A DNA stretch of 64,000 nt from Blepharisma japonicum (taxonomy: Eukaryota; Ciliophora; Heterotrichea; Heterotrichida; Blepharismidae). The first letter of the stretch is position 1. Every line of letters starts with the position of its first letter. The stretch is taken from positions 1 to 64,000 of the forward strand of contig CATKHK010000114.1 in assembly GCA_949751835.1 (NCBI GenBank), written 5' to 3'. Shown here piece after piece: positions 9,161 to 20,779 of this stretch. The position numbers and the translations under genes are program-made. The notes below the pieces were generated by a model. It ran no database searches, was not told the DNA's origin, and worked only from the letters and a program-made list of their open reading frames with translations.

Positions 9161-11818
9161 AGCCAAGAACTAAGCATTCAAGAGCTGAATGCTAAAACGC
9201 ACGCAATCTTAAACAAATCCCATAATGATCCAGCAGCAGAGCAAGATTTCAGAAGGATTTGTCATTTGTATGAAAGCCAAAGCTCTTCTTTAAGCCCATC
9301 ACTAAGCGCAGCTTATCAAGAATACGTCACTGCTTATCATAAGATTACATCTCTTTATCTTTTTGTGGCATCAGATGGGAAAGGTAGTTTATTCATTTAT
9401 GACACTGAAAATGAAAGAGAGGAAGTAAAATTGCTTAAAATCCCAGAAGAATGGTACAGCGTTAGCGCATCTGTTATTCAAATTCCAAATGGCGAACTAT
9501 TTTGTGTTGGTTGAAATTTACAACCCTCTTCTATCGAATTAATTGCCTTCATAATTGATAGAAACTCTGCAATTCGAGTACTGCCATCTAAAACGCGTCA
9601 TCGGTTCTCGTCAGCTATCTATTTAAACAAAAGTATCTATTGATTTGGATCAGTAGATGATCAAAATGGTAATACTCTTTGTCATAAATTCAATTTGGAT
9701 GAAAATCGATGAATTAACTTAGTTCCAATGCCGGATGTTGGCAGCAGCTGCCACAGCGTAGCATTTAATGGGAATATATTGATTTCTGGATACAATAAAA
9801 ATATTTTGCAGTATTCAATTGATATAAACTCTTTCTCAATAATTCCTTATGACTTTACAAAGTACAAAAGGAAAATTCTGATAAAATCAGAAGAGAGAAT
9901 ATACTTAATTGAGTACTTAGGATTTATCTATGAAAGCGACATTATGAATGAGTATACTTGGAAGCAAATAGCAAAATCAATAATTACTGAAGATGATTTA
10001 TATAATTGTGATTATAATCAGTTTCACCTTTCATATAATAAGGCAGGAACTTTTATTTCAACTATTGATCAGCTATCCATCAGGGAATATTACAAGTTTG
10101 ATTTAAAACAAAAAACTCTCATTCAAAATGGTTACTATGATAATCATGGAACTGTTAGAAGAGTAGGCTCAGAGATTGAAGTAATGAATTGCAAAAACCA
10201 AATATTTGAGCTCGATATTAATCATGCTGCTTTCAAGAGTAACGACTCTCTTCATAATCTAGGCAGCAAGCTTTGATTAATAAAACCTTGCATGGAGGAA
10301 ATCAAACTTAATCCTTCTGCTGAAGATTACAATAAAAAAGGTAATGCTTTTTCTTATTTGGGTAGACACCTTGAAGCAATAGATTGCTATAGCGAAGCAA
10401 TTAAACTCGATCCTTACAATAATGAATATTATGATTATAAAGGGCATGCTCTGTATAAGTTAGGCAGAAAGCGTGAGTCTATCGAATGCTATAATCAAGC
10501 CTTAAAACTTCGTGGCCATGATAATAATAATGCTGTATCTGCCTATATTAATAATGGGGAAAATAGTTTGTATGATGATTTGGGTAAAAAAATTGAGACA
10601 ATTGAGTTCTATAACGAATCAATCATGTGCGATCCTGATAATGCTATTGTCTACGTAAAAAAAGGCGATATCCTGCTTGAATTGGGCAGAATTCTTGAAG
10701 CAATAGAATGCTACGATGAAGCAATCAAGCTTGATTCTGATTATAGTTCTGCTTATTTTGGCAAAGGGTGTGCTTTGTATAAGTTAGGAAGAAATGTTGA
10801 AGCAATTGAGTCATATAATGAGACGATCAAACTTAATCCTGAGGATAATATGGCTTATCGTAGCAAAGGTGATGCTCTATTGGATATGGATAGATTTCTG
10901 GAAGCTGCGGATTCCTACAAAAATTTTTTCAAACTTGGCCGCCTAAGAGAAATTTGTTACAAAAATTTCAAATATTCTCCCGATGAATTTTTAAGAATAC
11001 TTATAAATATAAATGCTTGTGACGAAGCAATCAAACTGGATCCTTGCAATGCTGATAATTATTTAAAGAAAGGAAATGGGTTAGGTAAAATATTCAAAAC
11101 TCTTCAAGCAATACAATGCTATAACGAAGCAATCAAACTAGATTCTGAGAATGCTGCTTCTTACTCTAATAAAGGAGATTCTCTGTATAAATTAGGCAGG
11201 CATTTTGAAGCAGTAGACTGTTATAATGAAGCAATCAAAATTGACCCTATTAATTCTTTTGTTCATAATCAAAAAGGATTAGCTTTGTTTGAATTGGATA
11301 GAAAGTCTGAAGCAGTAGAGTGCTATGACAAATCAATCGAGCTTAACCCTCAATTTGAAGATGCTTATTTCAACAAAGGAAACGCACTAAACTCTTTGGG
11401 CAGATGTCTTGAAGCAGTTGAGTGTTATAGTGAAGCAGTCAAATTTAATCATTTATATGCAGATGCTTACTTCAATAAAGGTTGCACTTTGGAGTATTTA
11501 GGAAGGAATCTTGAAGCAGTTCAGTGCTATGAGGCAGCCCTCGAAATCAGGGAGAATTGAGATGCTTGCATTGTACATAAAGGATGGGCTTTGCATAAGT
11601 TGGGCAGGAAGTTTGAAGAAATAGAATGCTATGACAATTTAATCGGTTATCGTCGAAGTCGCTGTAACAATCCTGATATTTACATTTATAAAGGAAATAC
11701 TCTTTATGATATGGATAGAAAGCCTGAAGCAATGGAATGTTATGGCAGAGCAATAGAAATAGCTCTTGGCTTTGTTCATGAGTTTTATTCAATAGACGAC
11801 CTATGAAGGTGTTTATAA
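9143..11818 (+). CDS. Kelch-like / TPR protein
   Basis: 891 residues with UGA as Trp; in-frame TGA occurs at about 9512, 9641, 9711, 10274, 11558 and 11804, and the stop is TAA. Residues about 1-70 are helical (SQELSIQELNAK). Residues about 75-370 look like a Kelch-type beta-propeller (GSLFIYDTE, PNGELFCVGW, SIYWFGSVDD, NRWINLVPMP). From residue 384 about 14 TPRs follow (YYDYKGHALYKLGRKRESIE). The TPRs are more diverse than in the minus-strand genes. The last residues are probably off-frame, because family-like sequence continues to about 12150 in another frame. The start used here is the first ATG after the 503-bp insert; the ancestral start was at 8541. This is the only Kelch-TPR copy here with a long open frame. 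Likely a scaffold or adaptor; no partner is visible. Confidence 0.7.
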
Positions 11819-12150
11819 TGTCATAGGATTAGAGTTTACCAATAAAGTTATTTTATTCGATAAGAATTTTAATAAAGCCAAATTTGATTTCTAACCATCA
11901 TCTTTTCTCGAGGTCGCCCTGAGTTTTTACTCATGATCTAAGGTTTTCAGAACGTTTAAAACAATAGATCTTATTCCCAGCCATAGAAATGCAAAGATTG
12001 CGCTCATTTCCCAATTAGCAAAATTAATAACTGTTTTTAAACTTCTTATAACGCCAAGCTACTCAATTATCTTGGTCAAGAGTTAGATACCCTTCAAAAA
12101 GTTTGATGAAGCATATCAATTAATTCAAGCAATCCAAAAAAATCCAATAT
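11819..12150 (+). pseudogene. Decayed 3' tail of the Kelch-TPR gene
   Basis: In a different frame from the CDS before it, 11807 onward reads GVYNVIGLEFTNKVILFD then KNFNKAKFDF and TAA. Near 12100-12150 KFDEAYQLIQAIQKNPIL ends in TAA. These look like TPR helices, so the ancestral protein was longer by about 100 residues and has lost frame near 11800. Confidence 0.5.
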
Positions 12151-12380
12151 TATAATAAGTAGCAGCCTCCAAGAAACTCTTTAGAAAGAAATATAAACAT
12201 TCGCAATGAAAATTTAAAAGATATTTTTTCAATATTCGAAGCTTTATAATGGAACTCAAAAATGTTTAAGCTTAGGCTTCAACATGCAAAAGGATTTATA
12301 TTTTTTGAATTATTATATTATAAATAAATTATCAATATGAGCTAAAAAACTGTTGCTAAATTGCTATTGTTATATTAAAA
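12151..12380. other. Spacer with a Kelch-TPR promoter fragment and the 3' flank of the next gene
   Basis: Around 12226-12255 the sequence TTCAATATTCGAAGC...TATAATGGAACTC matches 8516-8547, the start region of the Kelch-TPR gene, but the frame ends after a few codons. From about 12302 the sequence is the conserved 3' flank (AAATTATCAATATGAGC) seen also at 15295, 33540 and 39740. Confidence 0.5.
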
Positions 12381-13982
12381 TTATGCTAAATTGTTTGCTC
12401 TTTCATATAATTTATTTGCTTCTTTTCTTTTACCTATACTTTCCAGAGCAAATCCTTTATTTTTATAATAAATTGCACAATTGGGATCGATTCTGATTGC
12501 ATCATTGAAATATTTGACTGCTTCTTTATGTCTCCTTTCATTTGTCAAAATTATTCCTATTCCATTGTATGCGCTACCCTCATTTGGATCCAATCTAATT
12601 GCTTCATTATAGCACTCCAGAGCTTCATCTCTTCTCCCTAACAATATAAGAGTATCTCCTTTAATTGTATAATGAAGAGCACAATTAGGATTGATTCTGA
12701 TTGCATCATTAAAATATTTGACTGCTTCTTCATATCTCTTATTATCATAATAGATATTTCCTATTATATAGTAAACAGCATCAGCTTCATTTGAATCTAA
12801 TCTAATTGCTTCATTATAGCACTCCAGAGCTTCATCTCTTCTTCCTAACAATTTAAGAGCATCTCCTTTATTTGTATAATAAAGAGCACAATTGGGGTCG
12901 ATTCTGATTGCATCATTAAAATATTTGACTGCTTCTTCATATATCTTATCATTGTAATAGATATTTCCTATTCCATTATATGCATCATTATTATTTGTAT
13001 CCAATCTAATTGCTTCATTATAGCACTCCATAGCTTCATCTCTTCTCCCTAGCAATCTAAGAGTATTTCCTTTATTTGTATAATAAAGAGCACAATTGGA
13101 GTCGATTCTGATTGCATCATTGTAATATTTGACTGCTTCTTCATATCTCTTATCATTATAAAAGATATTTCCTATTCCATTGTATGCATCATTATGATTT
13201 AGATCCAATCTAATTGCTTCATTATAGCACTCCAGAGCTTCATCTCTTCTCCCTAGCAATATAAGAGTATTCCCTTTATTTTTATAATAAAGAGCACAAT
13301 TGGGATTGATTCTAATTGCATCATTGTAATATTTGACTGCTTCTTCATATCTCTTATTATTATAAAAGATATCACCTATTCCATTGTAACCAGCGTCTTG
13401 CCTTGAATCCAATCTAATTGCTTCATTATAGCACTCCATAGCTTCATCTCTTCTCCCTAACAATATAAGAGTATTCCCTTTATTTGTATAATAAAAAGCA
13501 GGATTAGGATTGATTCTGATTGCATCATTGTAATATTTGACTGCTTTTTCATATCTCTTATTATTATAAAAGATATTTCCTATTCCATTGTATGCATCAT
13601 TATGATTTGGATCCAATCTAATTGCTTCATTATAGCACTCCATAGCTTCATCTCTTCTCCCTAGCAATATAAGAGTATTTCCTTTATTTTTATAATAAAG
13701 AGCACAATTGGGATTGATTCTGATTGCATCGTTGTAGTATTTCTCTGCTTCTTCATATCTCTTATTATTATAAAAGATTGAACCTATTTCATTGTAGCCA
13801 GCGTCTTGCCTTGAATCCAATCTAATGTATAAGGACACGAGTCTGAAGTTATGGATTGCTTCAGTTGCTTCATAATGCCAAAGTAAGTGCTCACTGCACA
13901 TATAAGCTTGTGGAGAAGTGCAATCGCATGAATATTCAACATCACGATTGCACCCTGTCATAGAGCATTTCTTAATGTCCAT
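12381..13982 (-). CDS. B-box-like zinc finger / TPR protein
   Basis: 533 residues, one uninterrupted frame, TAA stop. MDIKKCSMTGCNRDVEYSC and TSPQAYMCSEH carry all the zinc-ligand positions; RLVSLYIRLDSRQDAGYNEIG leads into about 14 TPRs in the alternating double form. It ends with the family tail GKRKEANKLYERANNLA. It lies at the left end of a tandem unit repeated at 15374-16973 and 33635-35440. This paralogue looks functional; its neighbours downstream (14358-15240) do not. Confidence 0.85.
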   Translation of the reverse strand: MDIKKCSMTGCNRDVEYSCDCTSPQAYMCSEHLLWHYEATEAIHNFRLVSLYIRLDSRQDAGYNEIGSIFYNNKRYEEAEKYYNDAIRINPNCALYYKNKGNTLILLGRRDEAMECYNEAIRLDPNHNDAYNGIGNIFYNNKRYEKAVKYYNDAIRINPNPAFYYTNKGNTLILLGRRDEAMECYNEAIRLDSRQDAGYNGIGDIFYNNKRYEEAVKYYNDAIRINPNCALYYKNKGNTLILLGRRDEALECYNEAIRLDLNHNDAYNGIGNIFYNDKRYEEAVKYYNDAIRIDSNCALYYTNKGNTLRLLGRRDEAMECYNEAIRLDTNNNDAYNGIGNIYYNDKIYEEAVKYFNDAIRIDPNCALYYTNKGDALKLLGRRDEALECYNEAIRLDSNEADAVYYIIGNIYYDNKRYEEAVKYFNDAIRINPNCALHYTIKGDTLILLGRRDEALECYNEAIRLDPNEGSAYNGIGIILTNERRHKEAVKYFNDAIRIDPNCAIYYKNKGFALESIGKRKEANKLYERANNLA

Positions 13983-14103
13983 TTATCTAAATTATATATT
14001 TCTTATATTTTCTGAGAATTTATGCATCATTTTGAAATCTAAAAAATTATTAAAGCCTATCTACAAACCAAGAAATAATTTTATCAATATATCTAGGTTT
14101 ATA
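13983..14103. promoter_or_regulatory. Bidirectional spacer, second copy
   Basis: 121 bp between the minus-strand ATG at 13982 and a plus-strand ATG at 14104. It shares sequence blocks with 8421-8540 and is nearly the same as 16974-17094. Confidence 0.45.
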
Positions 14104-14205
14104 ATGAAGCTCATAACTAAAAACCAAGCCAGATTAATTAATTTCAACTCAATTCAGCTCTAGAAGCTCTTATTATTGCAGCAAGTAAATTCTATGTTAG
14201 TTCAT
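14104..14205 (+). pseudogene. Kelch-TPR 5' stub
   Basis: Reads MKLITKNQARLINFNSIQL then TAG; matches the first residues of the copy at 8541 and the copies at 17095, 35563 and 38143. Recognisable similarity fades near 14205 (GTTCATCAGG). No Kelch or TPR part is attached, so any product would be about 19 residues. Confidence 0.6.
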
Positions 14206-14357
14206 CAGGTTTTTGCGGAAAGAAATCTCCTAATATATTACTTATTTCCTATATTTTTTGTTCTATTTATTATATGAAATTAAAAATAAATTATTCATGT
14301 GAGCTAAAACTTTTGTTGCCAAAATTGCTATTATAAGAGAAATGATATAGAACTATA

Positions 14358-15238
14358 TTAAATTGTTAGCTCTTTCATATATTTTTTTTGCTTCTTACTC
14401 TTTGCCTATACTTTTAAGAGCATCTCCTTTATTTCTGTGATAAAGTGCACAATTTGGATTGATTCTGATTGTATCATTGTAATATTTCACTGCTTCTTCG
14501 TATCTTTTATCATTTTCTAAAACAACTCCTATTCCATTGTATGCACCAGCAAGATTTGGATCTATTCTATTTGCTTCAATGTAGCATTCCATAGCTTCAT
14601 CTTTTCTCTCTAAATTAGCTAGAGCATTTCCTTTATTTATATAATAAGTATGATCATTGGGATTGATTCTGATTGCATCATTGTAATATTTTACCGCTTC
14701 TTCGTATCTCTTATCATTGTAAAAAGAGATCTCCTATTCCGTTGTATGCTTCAGCTTCATTTAGATCTAATCTAATTGCTTCATTGTAGCAATCCATAGC
14801 TTCATCTCTTCTCCCTAAGTTTACTAAAGTATTTCCTCGATTTCTATAATAACGAGCACAATTGGGATTGATTCTGATTGCATCATTAAAATATTTCACT
14901 GCTTCTTCATATCTCTCATCATTTTTTAAAATTATCCCTATTCCATTGTAAGCGGTATCTTCAATTGGATTTAATTTAATTGCCTCATCATAGCATTCTA
15001 TAGCTTCATTTATTCTCCCTAAATATCTAAATGCATGCCCTTTATTTGTATAATAAAAAGCACAATTGGGATCGATTTTGATTGCATCATTGTAATATTT
15101 CACTGCCTCTTCATATCTCTTATCATTATAATTTAAGATATTTCCTATTCCATTATAGGCGCTTGCTTCACTTGAATTTATACTAATTGCCTCATTGTAA
15201 CATTCTATAGCTTCATCGCTTCTTCCTAAGTCTACTAA
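14358..15238 (-). pseudogene. 3' fragment of a B-box-TPR gene
   Basis: Near-duplicate of 17345-18225, the 3' third of the intact long-linker gene. It has lost the 5' part: similarity stops sharply near 15238 (AGTCTACTAA then unrelated sequence). It carries a TAA where the intact copy has CAA (GKE-EAKE) and a one-base insertion near 14725. TPR content is about eight units. From 15239 to 15373 there is only spacer. Confidence 0.8.
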
Positions 15239-15373
15239 GGAATTATAGCCGAAAAAATAAGATTAAAAAATTATAATAAATTATTTACTATATTTTTCTG
15301 AATTATTATATTAAAAATAAATTATCAATATGAGCTAAAAAACGGTTGCTAAATTGCTATTGTTATATTAAAA

Positions 15374-16973
15374 TTATGCTAAATTGTTTGCTCTTTCATA
15401 TAATTCATTTGCTTCTTTTCTTTTACCTATACTTTTCAGAGCAAATCCTTTATTATTATTATAATAAATTGCACAATTGGGATCGATTCTGAGCATCATT
15501 GAAATATTTGACTCCTTCTTTATATCTCCTTTTATTTTTCAAAATTATTCCTCCTCCATTGTATGCATCAGCTTCATTTGGATCTAATCTAATTGCTTCA
15601 TTATAACACTCTATAGCTTCATCTCTTTTCCCTAACAATCTAAGACTATTTCCTTTATTTGTATAATAAAGAGCACAATTAGGATTGATTCTGATTGCAT
15701 CATTGTAATATTTGACTGCTTTTTCATATCTCTTATTATCATAATAGATATTTCCTATTTCATTGTATGCTCTATCCTCATTTGGATCTAATCTAATTGC
15801 TTCATTATAGCACTTCATAGCTTTATTTCTTCTCCCTAGCAATATAAGAGTATTTCCTTTATTTGTATAATAAAGAGCACAATTGGAGTCGATTCTGATT
15901 GCATCATTGTAATATTTGACTGCTTCTTTATATCTCTTATCATTAGAAAAGATATTTCCTATTTCATTGTATACGTGATCTTCATTTGGATCTAATCTAA
16001 TTGCTTCATTTAAGCACTCCATAGCTTCATCTCTTCTCCCTAAGTCTACTAAAGTATTTCCTTTATTTGTATAATAAAAAGCACAATTAGGATTGATTCT
16101 GATTGCATCATTGTAATATTTGACTGCTTCTTTATATCTCTTATTATTATAAAAGATATTTCCTATTCCATTGTAACCAGCGTCTTGCCTTGAATCCAAT
16201 CTAATTGCTTCATTATAGCACTCCATAGCTTCATCTCTTCTCTCTAGCAATATAAGAGTATCTCCTTTATTTATATAATAAAAAGCACAATTAGGATTGA
16301 TTCTGATTGCATCATTGTAATATTTGACTGCTTCTTCATATCTCTTATTATCATAAAAGATTGAACCTATTCCATTGTATGCTCTATCCTCATTTAAATC
16401 TAATCTAATTGCTTCATTATAGCAGTCCATAGCTTCATCCCTTCTCTCTAGCAATATAAGAGTATTTCCTTTATTTGTATAATAAAGAGGACAATTAGGA
16501 TTGATTCTGATTGCATCATTGTAATATTTGACTGCTTCTTCATATCTCTTATCATTATAAAAGATATCACCTATTCCATTGTATGCGTTGTCTTCATTTG
16601 GATCTAATCTAATTGCTTCATTTAAGCACTCCATAGCTTCATCTCTTCTCCCTAGCAATCTAAGAGTATTCCCTTTATTTGTATAATAAAGAGGACAATT
16701 AGGATTGATTCTGATTGCATCATTGCAATATTTGACTGCTTCTTCATATCTCTTATTATTATAAAAGATATTTCCTATTCCATTGTAACCAGCGTCTTGC
16801 CTTGAATCCAATCTAATGTATAAGGACACGAGTCTGAAGTTATGGATTGCTTCAGTTGCTTCATAATGCCAAAGTAAGTGCTCACTGCACATATAAGCTT
16901 GTGGAGAAGTGCAATCGCATGAATATTCAACATCACGATTGCACCCTGTCATAGAGCATTTCTTAGTGTCCAT
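15374..16973 (-). CDS. B-box-like zinc finger / TPR protein with frameshifted C-terminus
   Basis: The open frame is 15459-16973 (504 residues, TAA). It starts MDTKKCSMTGCNRDVEYSC, with D-T in place of the usual D-I. About 13 TPRs follow. Near 15492 the family sequence GATGCAATCAGAATC is GATGCTCAGAATC, two bases short. The protein therefore ends QNRSQLCNLL instead of running on to the family tail, whose remains (KEANELYERANNLA) are still present to 15374. It is the tandem sister of 12381-13982. It may still be translated, minus its last 30 or so residues. Confidence 0.7.
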
Positions 16974-17094
16974 TTATATAAATTATATATTTCTTATATT
17001 TTCTGAGAATTTATGCATCATTTTGGAATCTAAAAATTTATTAAAGCCTATCTACAAACCAAGAAATAATTTTATCAATATATCTAGGTTTATA
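16974..17094. promoter_or_regulatory. Bidirectional spacer, third copy
   Basis: 121 bp between the ATG at 16973 (minus) and the ATG of the Kelch-TPR stub at 17095 (plus), which reads MKLITKNQARLTNFNSIQL then TAG. Nearly identical to 13983-14103. Confidence 0.45.
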
Positions 17095-17344
17095 ATGAAG
17101 CTCATAACTAAAAACCAAGCCAGATTAACTAATTTCAACTCAATTCAGCTCTAGGAGCTCTTATTATTGCAGCAAGTAAATTCTATGTGAGTTCATCAGG
17201 TTTTTGCGGAAGGAAATCTCCTAATATATTACTTATTTCCGATATTTTTTGTTTTATTTATTATATGAAATTAAAAATAAATTATTCATATGAGCTAAAA
17301 GTTTTGTTGCCAAAATTGCTAATTATAAGAGAAACGATATAGAA

Positions 17345-19933
17345 CTATATTAAATTGTTAGCTCTTTCATATAATTCTTTTGCTTCTTGCTCTTTGCCTA
17401 TACTTTTAAGAGCATCTCCTTTATTTCTGTGATAAAGTGCACAATTGGGATTAATTCTGATTGCATCATTGTAATATTTCACTGCTTCTTCGTATCTTTT
17501 ATCAGTTTCTAAAACAACTCCTATTCCATTGTATGCACCAGCAAGATTTGGATCTATTCTAATTGCTTCAATATAGCATTCCATAGCTTCATCTTTTCTC
17601 TCTAAATTAGCTAGAGCATTTCCTTTATTTATATAATAAGTATAATCATTGGGATTGATTCTGATTGCATCATTGTAATATTTTACTGCTTCTCCGTATC
17701 TCTGATCATTGTAAAAGAGATCTCCTATTCCGTTGTATGCTTCAGCTTCATTTAGATCTAATCTAATTGCTTCATTGTAGCATTCCATAGCATCATCTCT
17801 TCTCCCTAAGTCTACTAAAGTATTTCCTCGATTTCTATAATAACGAGCACAATTGGGATTGATTTTGATTGCATCATTAAAATATTTCACTGCTTCTTCA
17901 TATCTCTCATCATATTTTAAAATTATCCCTATTCCATTGTAAGCGGTATCTTCATTTGGATTTAATTTAATTGCCTCATCATAGCATTCTATAGCTTCAT
18001 TTCTTCTCCCTAAATATCTAAAGGCATGCCCTTTATTTGTATAATAAAAAGCACAATTGGGATCGATTTTGATTGCATCACTGTAATATTTCACTGCCTC
18101 TTCATATCTCTTATCATTATAATTTAAGATATTTCCTATTCCATTATAGGCGCTCGCTTCACTTGAATTTATACTAATTGCCTCATTGTAACATTCTATA
18201 GCTTCATCACTTCTTCCTAAGTCTACTAATGCATTTCCTTTATTTGTGTGATAAGTAGCTCAGTTAGGATTGATTCTTATTGCATCATTGTAATATTTCA
18301 CTGCTTCTTCATATCTCTTATCATTTTCTAAGATTAGTCCTATTCCATTGTAAGCAGCATCTTCATTTGGATCTATTCTAATTGCTTCATTGTAGCATCC
18401 TATAGCTTCATCTTTTCTCCCTAAAATTGATAAAACATTTCCTTTATTTCTATAATAAATCGCATCATTGGGATCGATTCTGATTGCATCATTGCAATAT
18501 TTTATTGCTTCTTCATATCTCTTATCATTTTTTAAAATTATTCCTATTTCATTGTATGTTTCAGCTTCATTTGGGTCTATTCGAATTGCTTCCTTATAGC
18601 ATTCTATAGCTTCATTTCTTCTCTCTAAATTGAATAAAGCATGTTCTTTATTTGTATAATAAATTGCGCAATTGGGATCAATTCTGATTGCATCATTGTA
18701 ATATTTTACTGCTTCTTCATATCTCTCCTCATCATAATTTAAGATATTTCCTATTCCATTATAAGCAGTATCTTCATTTGGATCTAATTTGATTACTTCT
18801 TTGTAGCATTCTATAGCTTCATCTTTTTTCCCTAAATTTGATAATGCATTTCCTTTATTTCTATAATAATGTGCATGATTGGGATCGATTCTGATTGCAT
18901 CATTATAATATTTCACTGCTTCTTCATATTTCTCCTCATTTTTTAAAATTATTCCTATTTCATTGTATATTTCAGCATTATTTGGATCTATTCTAATTGC
19001 TTTATTGTAACACTCCATTGCCTCTTCTTTTCTGTTTAAGCCATCCAGAGAGCATCCTTTGTTAAGATAATAAAGTGCATAATTTTGGTTGAGTTGAATT
19101 GCGTCATTAAAATACTTTAGTGCATCTTCATACCTCTTTTCATTATAAAAGAAGCAACCTATCCTATTGTATGCTATATCTTCATTTGGAGCCATTCTAA
19201 TAGAATTATGGTATTTATAAAAGAGTAGGCACTTTCAATAAACTTTGATTGCATAGTTCAAATAAGCAGTCTCCGACGAATCTGCATGCTGAGCCTTTAG
19301 CAGAGCCAGCTGGGCATCAATTTTGTTTTCATTCAGATCATACTCTTTGAGGAGATTCTCTATCTTAGAAATTCTATCATCTAGATTAGTTTCCGATTTT
19401 TCTTTAATGTATCATTTTGTCATTTCCTGAATTTCATCACTTAATCCGCAAAAAAATTCAGCATTGCTAAAAGAACCAGAGCTTGACGGAATAATTTTTT
19501 TAAATTTTTCAATAGCGTCATTAGGGTGTAAAGTTAATAGGCTCAAAACTGGATCAGTTTCTGATTTTGATAGCTTTGTAGTTTGAGAAATTTTTTCATA
19601 GAAGTTATTTATATTTGTTAGGTCAGATTCTAGCTCTTTTGTTAGTTCCCTAACAATATTTTTTAAACTTTCAATGATTTGGCTAAATGAAGTCATTAAC
19701 TTATTTTTTAACTCGGCTTTTTTAGAATTTTCTTCTATAAGAAGCAGAAGGACTGCTTGTTTAGTCTCTTTAATATTGTATAAGGATATTGGCTTGAATC
19801 TATGAGTTCCTTGAACTTCTTCGCAATGCCTCTCTACGTGTTTACTGCATATATATGTTTCTGGAGAATTGCAATTGCATGAATATCCAACGTCACGATT
19901 GCATCCAAGCTTAAAGCATTTCTTAATGTCCAT
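17345..19933 (-). CDS. B-box-like zinc finger / TPR protein, long-linker class
   Basis: 862 residues with UGA = Trp; TGA codons fall at 18260, about 19232 and 19409, and I checked the joins codon by codon. The stop is TAA. Start MDIKKCFKLGCNRDVGYSC, zinc ligands complete. The linker has IEENSKKAELKNKLMTSF and SKSETDPVLSLL, as at 2928-5918, and the sequence VYWKCLLFYKYHNSIR joins it to the first TPR. About 18 TPRs follow, ending KELYERANNLI. The linker with its repeated Lys/Glu-rich helices probably forms a coiled coil, as in TRIM-type B-box proteins, but there is no RING finger. Confidence 0.85.
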
Positions 19934-20039
19934 TTAACTATAATTTGATATTTCATCTTACATTCTATCTCCTTAGAAGATTAAATTAAACTATATCACA
20001 AGTATAGTAATGGACTAAGCATAGAGTCAATACCAGACT
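19934..20039. other. Short spacer 5' of the B-box-TPR gene
   Basis: AT-rich 5' flank; no gene seen. Confidence 0.4.
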
Positions 20040-20550
20040 TTTTTTTGCAATGCAAATGCTCGACTAAAGCATCTTGAAAGACTAGACAGATGTGAGCATT
20101 GCAGGAAGCTGAAATCAAGTCGCGTGTCATAGCAATGTCCTAAATGCAATGGCAAAGGAACAACTGGAGAAGAGGCTATCCAAATTAAAAATGAATATAA
20201 TGCGGATAATTGATGGAAACTGCATTATACGAGAAAAATGATTGAAATTCTAATGAGAAGCATAATGGAGGGAGGAGAGAACGATGCTGGGTGGGAGTTA
20301 GACTCACCAATAAACTTTTTCCACGTGGAAATTCTTGCTGAAAGAGCAAGATGTTTCACCAAAGGAAATGGAGAAATTTAGCATTATGTGGGGTAATAGC
20401 AAGAGAGATGAAATGGAAAAAATTTAAGTTGGAATATTTTATGTTAAAGTCGAAATGCCTGCTAGTAGTGCTGCTGATGCTATTCATAATCTCGGAAAAT
20501 TAAACAGCTCAAAACAAATTAATTCTTTAGTGATTTTAATGTGAATCATT
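20040..20550 (+). pseudogene. Decayed zinc-ribbon-like gene fragment
   Basis: One plus-strand frame reads NARLKHLERLDRCEHC, then after a TAG CPKCNGKGTTGEEAIQ and, with UGA = Trp, NADNWWKLHYTRKMIEILM. It goes on to GWELDSPINFFHVEILAE. Near 20460-20520 another frame gives VEMPASSAADAIHNLGKLNS. The paired C-x2-C motifs with CPKCNGKG recall zinc-ribbon or DnaJ-type zinc sites. The frame is broken at least twice. The family was not identified. From 20551 to 20779 I see AT-rich spacer ending in the usual 3' flank of a B-box-TPR gene. Confidence 0.5.
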
Positions 20551-20779
20551 TAAAAAGTTTGCATCCAGTTAAGTTTTTGAGTGTTTTGCTCCTTGAGCTT
20601 ATTCAGTTGCTCTGTATAATAAATGGGTCTCACCTTCGATATAAATTATCATAACTTTCATCACAAATACTCAAGAAATACTATATTTTTTATATGAAAG
20701 TAAAAATAAATTATCCATATGAACTAATATTCTGTTACCAAAATGCTATTATTTAATTATAAATATTATAGAGTTATTC

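Larger units (their letters stand above)
12302..18240. repeat. Tandem segmental duplication, about 2.9 kb per unit
   Basis: Unit 1 is about 12302-15238 and unit 2 about 15295-18240. Each holds, in order, the conserved 3' flank, a B-box-TPR gene, the 121-bp spacer, a Kelch-TPR 5' stub, and the 3' part of a long-linker B-box-TPR gene. In unit 2 that last part runs on into a whole gene; in unit 1 it is cut. The non-coding parts (14163-14340 against 17155-17340) differ at only a handful of positions by eye, so the duplication looks recent. A third, more altered unit lies at about 33540-36296. Confidence 0.75.
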
